The position numbers and the translations under genes are program-made. Below, one piece after another: positions 56,677 to 64,000 of a DNA stretch of 64,000 nucleotides. The stretch comes from Gnetum montanum (lineage: Eukaryota > Streptophyta > Gnetopsida > Gnetales > Gnetaceae). Within the stretch, counting starts at the first letter, position 1. Each line of letters starts with the position of its first letter. The stretch is taken from contig MNCI01009539.1 of assembly GCA_015680685.1 (NCBI GenBank), positions 45,293 through 109,292 on the forward strand. The letters run 5' to 3'. Under the pieces are notes generated by a model. That model had not been told where the DNA came from. It made no database searches and was given only the letters and a program-made list of their open reading frames with translations.

Positions 56677-58900
56677 ATGAATCCTGCAACAACTTCGGTT
56701 CCCACATTGAACTTGGAGGTGTCCTACTCTCTTCAACATATGGTAGGTCCTGAGCGACCACCTAGCCCAGTGGTAGTATAGTGGTAGCCACTTAGACTAC
56801 AACACCAATCACTTGAACGTCTGCCCCAAGACGAAGTGCAATACAATTTTATGTGTGTAGAAATTCAAGCGAATAAACCATTGGATTGTCACAAATTTGA
56901 AGAAAAACATAACTTTGAGTTCATCCATCAAAATGGGAGGGAGTTCATCCCTACTCCTAATACCACTATCCCATTAACTGAAATGTATCAATGGGTGCTA
57001 AACCAAATTTTATAGTTAAGTAGATCAAGAGAATGGAACATGACCTCCCATTATGATGAACCATTTTAGGATGGACAAGAGGAGTTGGAATCCCACTTAG
57101 ATGGTGGTGGTCCAATCTATGCCCCATTTGTCCCTTCCATCTCTGTTACATGTTCACACCACCCATAATTTCCCATCTCTACTATTACTGCTGTGACAGT
57201 CACAACCCAGACCCTCTTTGGTGATAGATAGTCACCAAACATCATCAACATATCAACAAGTAGGTCCTTCGACCTCATTTCCTACTAATCATCCTTCCCA
57301 GTCTATTCAGACTTCGTACCAAGCATCTGTAATTCTCACACTACCATACGTGCATACTATGCCTACGTCACAGCTACATGTAAGTTCCATTCCTATTTCC
57401 CCCTCTATAAACATTCCACCATCGGTAGTAGGCCCAACCATGGTCGCATGGTGGGCAATGAAAACCTCTTTTCCTACAACCCAACTATCTGATATGTAGC
57501 AATATGTGCAACCAAAAATGTACCAAGTGCCACATGTAACACAACCAAACATGGGGTTGTGGGCCACTTCAACCATGGGACAGATGACCACATCCACAGT
57601 GCCACCAATGGCAACTACTTCAGTGGCACCAGCCACTAGGTTGTGGTCCTCTCAAATGACACCATTAGTGGGGGCTATTCAAAAAATGCCCCCAATGGGA
57701 ATGGTAACTGCACCAATACTAATGAAATCAAATATCTTAAAGCCACTAGCTCAAAAATGGTCTAGGTCATGGAATTCTATCAGTATGATCCAATTAGTCA
57801 AACCGTTCCTATGCTAACATTGCCTCCTGGGGTACAACTACCCCAATTTACAAAATACAATGGAGAGGGTGACCTAAATGCCCACCTGGTTACATTTAGG
57901 TCTAAATCACTACTACTACAACCATGGCCTCATGCCATCATCCATGTATTAGCCATGTCCTTGAAGGGTAAAGCCTTAGACTGGTACCACGTGCTTCCCC
58001 ATGCCTCAATCTCAACATTGGAGGAACTGTTAAGCTAGTTTGTGACCCACTTTAATTATAACCTAAAGCTAGAAGTTACTTTGGATCAAATTATAAGTGT
58101 AAACAAGAGCCACTAGAGTCTATGCAAAATTTCTTACAATGATGGAGTGCTATCCTATATGAGATTCATGAGCCAATCACCGAGGCCCATTTACTAGCCA
58201 TTTTCAAAGGTGTGGTAAATTATTTCATTAAATCCAAACTATACTACTTGGCCCTATGTTCCCTTAGTTAGGCGTTCACTCAAACCAAGAGTATCCAAGA
58301 TGCAATGGAAGCTAGTAGGGATCTAGCATATGTAACATATAAAAATGCACACACAAAGAATAACAAGGAACAAGGCAAAGCCACGACAACCATAGTGGCC
58401 GCTATAGCCCATGAAACCAACAAGGGTGAATAGAGGGATAAAGCATCTAAAATGCATGCCACAACCAACATAGCACCTGGCCATAGCAAAACTAGCCAAC
58501 CTTCATCCTTAGCAACTATTGCCCAAACTTCGATGAGGCCAAATTTTGAGTGCAAGGACCGTTCAAAATCTACTCCCTTACCATCAAGCAATTTGAACTT
58601 CTAAAATAATTTCTTGGAGATAGGAACATTCAACATAAATAGATGTCATAGGAGGATTTTCAATAGCATTAGAGGTACTGTGAAGTCCTTTGTGACCCCT
58701 CTATGGTTACGCCTAATGACCCACCAATACCTAATAACTTTAGACTAGAGCGCTTCTGCGATTATCATCAATTGTGTGGGCATGACACAAATTATTTCTT
58801 GGTACTAAAAGATTATATTCAATGAATGATCAATCAGGGTAAGTTGGTGTTGGATGAGAGTAATCCTATTCGATCCAGAAACCAATTGATGCATGTTTAC
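56677..58900 (+). pseudogene. gag of the Tat-type element
   Basis: It starts at ATG 56677 ('MNPATTSVPTLNLEVSY') and is broken by stops at several points. A Pro/Thr/Ser-rich part lies at 57120-57640. The gag core 'LPQFTKYNGEGDLNAHLVTF' (57838-57897) and 'MSLKGKALDWYHVLP' (57956-58000) is clearly retrotransposon gag. The region 'FCDYHQLCGHDTNYFLVLK' (58752-58808) corresponds to the Tat-specific 'FCDYHxxxGHxTxxCxxLK' zinc motif, with its last Cys changed to Phe. Confidence 0.82.
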
Positions 58901-60200
58901 AAAGACCCTTTAAACACTAACAATGGAGGTTACACTATCAATACCATTGGCATTGATGACAACGTAGACTCGCAACATGAACCATTCATGGTTTGTGTAC
59001 CTCCCCACAACTCTGCAGTCTTGACAACAACCACTTTGCAAACTCTTTTATTCATTAAAGTTCCTCCTCAAACATCTGTCACATCTTTTATAATTAAGAC
59101 TACATCACCTGCTACCATAACAACTCAAGCACCTTTCGTTATTAGGGTGCCCAAGCATATGGCTCCCCCTGCAACCCAAGGTCCAAAGATAGAAACTACA
59201 TCACAATTTTCCCATATGAGGAAACATGAAGAGCACCTAGTGGATAAGTTGGCTAGAGAGCACACTAGATTGGGCCCCCCTAAGCCTACCCCTCTATCAG
59301 TTGTGCCCATGACTTCATCATCGAAGGCTATGGGTAACATGCAACAACTACCCTCTGAACCAACAAAACTTATCATTCAATCTAAACCCACTACTCTATG
59401 GGAGATTCACCTTTTAGGACGTATTGAAGAAGTAAAGATGAGTAAATAACTAGATAATGGACAAGATTTTCTAGATGCTCTTTTGCAAGTTAAACAAGCT
59501 TTGAAACAAAAGAATATAACATTAAGCTTGTATGACCTAGTAATGACCTCTACGACACATCGTGAGGCCTTGGTTCACATGTTAGCATCTATTCCTATTA
59601 ACAAAAACATGCCAGTTGAGGAGAAAGCTATCCATGTAGTTATGCTTCGCCCTATATCTAAAGAACCATGGCCAACCCAATTAACATTTCAAGACAAGGC
59701 CATCAAGGATGACCTTGAAAAGGGTTAAGTGACTACCACCCCCATGTTTATCATGATTCAGATGGATCAATACAAAATTCATAGAGTATATGTTGATGGC
59801 AAGGTTACCACTAATGTGATCCCATTTCCCATTGTTGACAAGTTGGGCCTGGTAGACCAAATGAAGCCCATAGTAACTTCCTATCTGAAATCATTTAATG
59901 GAGCATGTGTCATAGTCAAAGGCACTATTAATATCAAATTTGTGGCAAGGGACTAGTTCCCCACCAGCATAGAGTTCATTGTGGTGGAGGAGATGCTTGG
60001 GTTCAACTTGATCTTGGGGAGATCATGGTTAGCCCAAATAAGAGCTGTCTCTTCACCCTTACACTAAGAAATCCACCTACCCTATGCAGGTAGAGAAGTG
60101 ATGATCTTTGGTGATGAAATAGCCCCTTAGGCTATAAATAACATAGACATAGACCAAGGGTTAGAGATATAAATCTCTAAAAATGTATCACCCATCCACA
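58901..60200 (+). pseudogene. Linker and aspartic protease of the Tat-type element
   Basis: After a Pro/Thr-rich linker (58826-59449) comes the pre-protease helix 'HREALVHMLASIPINKNMPV' (59560-59620). The protease start is 'VYVDGKVTTNVIPFPIVDKL' (59788-59847), where the expected VDGGS has become VDGK but Asp is kept. The 'FNLILGRSWLAQIRAVSS' block (60003-60055) is the C-terminal retropepsin signature of Tat elements. Stops separate the blocks. Confidence 0.78.
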
Positions 60201-60514
60201 ATGAATTCCCATGTTCAATAGATGAGCTACCCAAAACCACCAACTTAGACCAGGAAACCACTTGGGTTGAATTGCCTTTCCAAACAGCAAATGACAACAT
60301 AGAAGAATATCATCACAAAGCTTCTGGCCATACACTCTACCTAACCCACAATGGGTTAGGAAACAATTACATAATTAGAGACTATCTCTAATTTACTTCC
60401 ATGAATGCTTGGCCTTAATACTCTTGTTCCTTTTGATTTTTCATTATGTTCACTATTTGTATTATGTCCACTATTTGCATCATGATCATTGTTTGCATTA
60501 ATTATCTTAGCAAT

Positions 60515-60685
60515 GACCCAAAATGGCCTTAAACTATTGCATGGCTCGGAGTGGCCTTTAACTATCACCACGGCCTGCTAAGGCCTAAAACTGGCAATTG
60601 ACCTATGGAAATTACATTGCGATGGCCCGAAATGGCCTTAAACTAGCAAGGGCCTAAAATGGCCTTAAACTAGAACAAGGGACCC
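60515..60685 (+). repeat. Degenerate GGCCTTAAACT short repeat
   Basis: The word AAAATGGCCTTAAACT or a close variant (GAGTGGCCTTTAACT, CGAAATGGCCTTAAACT) occurs at about 60517, 60550, 60619 and 60656, with related GGCCTAAAA words between them. It marks the zone where the Tat-type reading fades. Confidence 0.7.
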
Positions 60686-60879
60686 AAGCACATTGATAAA
60701 ACATTAACCAAAAGAAATGAAATAATTATTTCACTTATTACTCTTCATTAAATTTGAGTCCTTACAATAAGAATTACAAAAAATAAAATACAACGACAAA
60801 AAAAAAAAATTTCCAACATGCTACAGTCTTTGCTAGTATTTTCATCTCTTGCTCCACTAGGTCCCACACCTCCATTTGG

Positions 60880-62460
60880 GTCCTACATGAAAAGAAAAAC
60901 AAAACAATGAATCAAATCATAATAAGGCTCTCATGAGATAGATTGTGATACAATAGAAAGTGGTAAACCTGAGACGAGCCCACATCCATTTCAAGGGGTA
61001 TCTTGTCCATGCTAGCCGCAAAACATAGTAGAATCTCATCCTTGGTTAAGTGGGCCTAATCTTCTTTCCCTAGGTCAACCCTTGCCAAAACTTTCCCCTT
61101 CACCACAACCATCCATCTGGATGGGCCTAGAGAAAAGGTGATAGCAATGGTCTCCCCAGAAGGTAAGGTCATCTCTCTTTTGGAAGACTCACTAACCACT
61201 ACCTGTTCCATAAATTTTTTATAGGCCTCAGTAGCACCAATTACATCGAGAAATAGTTTATGGGTATGCAACTCAATGGAAGCATCTTAATATTTCTGAT
61301 AGTAGGCAACATGCTCCACTTTGTACATATGCTTATGATTTTTTGTGCTTGCCTGCATTCGTACACTTTGGCACTATATTCCTTCCAGTTCTAGTTTTCC
61401 TAGGCCAATAAAACCATTTGCAAGCATTGCTTAATAATCTCATGAGTGGCCTCATTCTTACCCTATACAGCTAACCAATATCTTGCGTAATTAATGATAG
61501 CTATATGCCAACTATCGTTAGAAGTGTCATAGGCAAATACGAATTCATTTCTTGACTATAGATCCTCCAAATCGATTGCTTGGCTAGCTTTCTCCGTCTC
61601 CAGCTTTTGGACCTACTTCTAGAGGTCTTCATTGATGTGCCTACACTCCCACAATGATCGTGCTAAGTATAGCACACATTTGCTTATTTTTTCATATACA
61701 TTACGAGGCACCTCGGTCACCTCTGGTGTGAGTTGAAGCACAACGTTAAGTTCAACCGTCTGCCTAGGGTTGTACTTAAGCTAGGAAGCTAAGATATCAA
61801 ACATGAGAAAGTGTTAATCATGAGAAGAAAACAAAATAAAAAATAGAATAATGCAAAAGGTAGGTGCTGCACCACTAAATGCACCTATTTCTAGGTCAAT
61901 CTTCCTTAAGCGGTTGATCATCTCATCAACCACCCTCTTAATATAGGAAAATTTGTCTAGGGTCTCTATCCATAGTTGGAGGCAGATTGAAGAAGAAGAA
62001 TTAGAGGCCTTAATAGTGGTGTTAGCATGATGAAGAGGAGGCAAAAAAAACTAAGAAATAACATAAATGATAGTGCAAAACTCCTACCCAAAACTCCCTT
62101 AGGGATGAGAGCAAGGGGATTACCCATCGACACATTGTCAAGAAAATGGTTAAACTCACTGACATCAAAATGTAGCCCTTCTCCCTCTAGCTAACTCAAT
62201 AGTGTGGTGGCATCTTCAACCATCATATGCCCCTTATATGTTGGGGCACACTTTGCAAAAGGATCATTGGTAGCAGGGGCCTCTTTTTCTATGGTAGGGG
62301 CCTCCTTCTCTATAGCTGGGGCCTCTTCTTCTTCTACAACAGGGGCCCCTACCTCAGGGGCCAATGTTGGTACATTTGGCCATTACATGGAGCAGTTGGA
62401 ATATTTTGTTCAAAATATTAGCACAATCCCTGGTTGTACATTTGCAGTTTAGTATTGTAA
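60880..62460 (-). pseudogene. Unassigned degraded ORF, acidic repeats and helical region
   Basis: Minus-strand reading from about 62450: an acidic repeat with three EAP/'IEKEAPTIEKEAPA' units (62255-62350), then 'GLHFDVSEFNHFLDNVSMGN' (62120-62180), a helix-rich part ('TLDKFSYIKRVVDEMINRL', 61895-61955), text like 'RHINEDL' and 'VQKLETEKAS' (61580-61650), and 'LFLDVIGATEAYKKFMEQVV' (61195-61260). It is stop-ridden, and no retroelement enzyme motif is seen. The organisation (acidic hinge then helical text) recalls the ORF at 24624-27450, but no direct sequence match was established. Family unknown. Confidence 0.35.
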
Positions 62461-63239
62461 GTAATGGGTATTCTTGGAGAAGCAAGCCTGGTAAATAATC
62501 TTGATGTTGAAGCCTTCTTGGAAAGTAAATTAAAATGCCAAGATATTTTCTTGAGTGAAGGTTGGAATAAAAAAAGAGGTGATTATTTACAACAACAAAG
62601 CATACTTCCTGATTAATATTGACAAAATAGACAACACCGTGGGTAATGGATTATCAAAAATCGGCTAAGAGTTGCAAGCAAGTGAAGGACCTAATGGACT
62701 ACCAACTGGTTTTGAATTCATGGATTTAAAATTATCAAAGGATGTAAAGGTTTCTATATTGCGGAAAATCCAAATTCACGTATGACCAAAGGCCCATTGT
62801 TAACCCTACCGGAGTTGTTAACCCTACCAGAGAAAAAATGAAATAAAAAAAAATGCAGAACTGAATGCCATGGATTTGGGACAATTCCTTTGGCTTGCCA
62901 TTCTGGACTGTGCCCATGCACTGGCCGAATCTATGTTGCCGACTCGCTAGACGCTGAACCTAAGTTCGTGGAGTGCGTGGCAGGCCCTTCTTTCACCAAT
63001 GAGCCGGTTAAAAGGGGTTTCAGGCAGTAATCGCGTGGAGAAATTTGGACAGAACTGAAGACAATGTAGGGTAGAATGCAGGGATATTATTTTTGAAAAA
63101 AAATTGAAACCCTCTCCACACAATATACGGAGAAAGAAGTCACGTTTTGTTGGGGCCTCAATTTTATTTTTGTTGTAGGCCATAGCGGTTTCAGTTGTGC
63201 GGGCAGCAATGGTTCTGAAGGTTCCTGCGGTTTTAGCGG
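62461..63239. other. Non-repeat spacer, CpG content rising after about 62900
   Basis: No domain or repeat partner recognised. From about 62920 CpGs become frequent (for example 62930-63040 and 63180-63240), as in the PR-1 island, which suggests single-copy DNA near a gene. Confidence 0.4.
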
Positions 63240-63734
63240 ATGCAGACCCACAATACATTTGCCCCTAGTTCTGTGATCAATGAAAATGGTGGTGATGATT
63301 CAAGAAAAAGATTCAAAAATGCAGGAAGACCTAAGCCAATTTGGGGCAAAATAGAAATCCCAGATGCAGCGGAAGAGCCTTCTCCCGCGGTGGCAGTTGG
63401 CTACGATTTTGCGGTGGCGGTTCAAACATACGGTTTGGGTGATATAGAACTTCAGATCTTGGGTAGAACATGTGTCCATTTTTATAGGTTTTTTGCAGAG
63501 AAAGGAGAAAACGAACCAGCCGATTACGCCTGCTGTTTTGGAACCGTTGCCGATTATCCACGCAATTCACTAGGGAAGACAAAGAAGAATTATTTTAACC
63601 CATTCATTAACTCTGCCACTTTCACCAAGATATATGTAAAATTATTTCATTACTACCACTCGTATATAACTTTACAAAAGCATCCAGTGACTAAAATATC
63701 TTACAAATTAATCTACATATATACATATATATAG
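63240..63734 (+). CDS. Unassigned 164-codon ORF in CpG-rich DNA (possible first exon)
   Basis: Open frame from ATG 63240 ('MQTHNTFAPSSVINENGGDD') with a basic stretch 'SRKRFKNAGRPKPIWGKI', Ala/Val-rich text, and 'ADYACCFGTVADYPRNSLGK'. After about residue 115 the composition becomes AT-driven (Y/I/F/K-rich), as expected when a frame runs on into non-coding DNA. If real, it would be a first exon with a donor site before about 63590. No family recognised, no promoter evidence. It could equally be a chance ORF. Confidence 0.25.
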   Translation: MQTHNTFAPSSVINENGGDDSRKRFKNAGRPKPIWGKIEIPDAAEEPSPAVAVGYDFAVAVQTYGLGDIELQILGRTCVHFYRFFAEKGENEPADYACCFGTVADYPRNSLGKTKKNYFNPFINSATFTKIYVKLFHYYHSYITLQKHPVTKISYKLIYIYTYI

Positions 63735-64000
63735 ATATAACAACCTTTAATAAAGTACATATAGTGTGAAGCCGTGTTTTAGAAAACTTGCCTTTAATTA
63801 TCCCAAGTCATAAAATATTATTTTAAAACATTATTTTATATATAAGTTACTACCCACAAAAATATTTACAATATTGATGTTAAAATATTTATTTATCACA
63901 TTACATTTAATATAAATATTAATGTTAGCATAAATTTCTCCTAATTCTATGTATAACTTCCTAACTCCCTAACTACATAACTTCCTCCTAACTTGTTGGG
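63735..64000. other. AT-rich end of window, nothing seen
   Basis: A/T runs and TA dinucleotide repeats near 63715-63735; no coding or repeat signal. Confidence 0.5.

Larger units (their letters stand above)
53600..60370 (+). mobile_element. Tat/Ogre-type Ty3/gypsy element: 5' LTR, leader, gag and protease
   Basis: A 2.3-kb LTR, a PBS-like segment, a repeat-rich leader, a gag and a protease region characteristic of the Tat branch follow one another. RT, RNase H, integrase and a 3' LTR are not present, so the element is truncated near 60370. It interrupts element F. Confidence 0.75.

Noticed and set aside
57307-57636. 109-codon minus-strand ORF over the Tat-type gag
   Set aside because: Antisense shadow of the Pro/Thr-rich gag segment (reads Gly/Val/Glu-rich); no independent support.

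Overview
The window looks like intergenic DNA from a seed plant with a very large, repeat-swollen genome, most probably a gymnosperm. This is inferred from one compact plant gene (PR-1 family) standing among tens of kilobases of old, stop-ridden LTR retrotransposons, all AT-rich. The species cannot be named from the sequence. The only convincing intact protein-coding gene is the PR-1 (CAP-domain) gene at 5318-5800. It sits in a small CpG-retaining island (about 3050-5990), directly downstream of a 135-bp tandem-repeat array (3890-5115).

Layout. 1085-2722: remnant of a plus-strand Athila-like Ty3/gypsy element (integrase tail and 3' LTR). 3050-5990: PR-1 island. 7060-15340: a decayed LINE (endonuclease and reverse transcriptase remnants) split by element B (7952-15036, minus strand, target duplication ATTAG). 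B has LTRs and gag remnants but no visible pol, and itself carries a solo Tat-type LTR (9026-10580, target duplication GCAGA). 15341-24150: element C, an Athila-like plus-strand element with gag, protease, RT, RNase H and integrase. 24624-27770: a degraded acidic/coiled-coil ORF followed by a polypurine tract and LTR start. 28385-33190: a receptor-like kinase pseudogene (minus strand) split by a Ty1/copia element (28776-32745). 33190-38460: AT-rich, mostly unassigned DNA containing a long inverted repeat.

38461-60370: a nested stack. Element D (minus strand, 38503-48443) is inserted in the 5' LTR of element E (plus). Element F (plus, from 49958) interrupts E's gag. A Tat/Ogre-type element with a 2.3-kb LTR (from 53600) interrupts F. 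60370-62460: GGCC-type short repeats and a minus-strand degraded coiled-coil ORF. 62460-64000: a second small CpG-retaining patch with one unassigned ORF, then AT-rich DNA.

Nothing here forms an operon-like or clustered system. The most unusual signal is structural. The Athila-like LTRs share their R/U5 half and primer-binding site, but each subfamily carries its own cluster of short dyad-symmetric repeats in U3, just upstream of a TATA box, and the Tat LTR does the same with a different motif. The assembly also has three gap sites; two single-N joins are flanked by exact 42-45 bp duplications and look like scaffolding artefacts.
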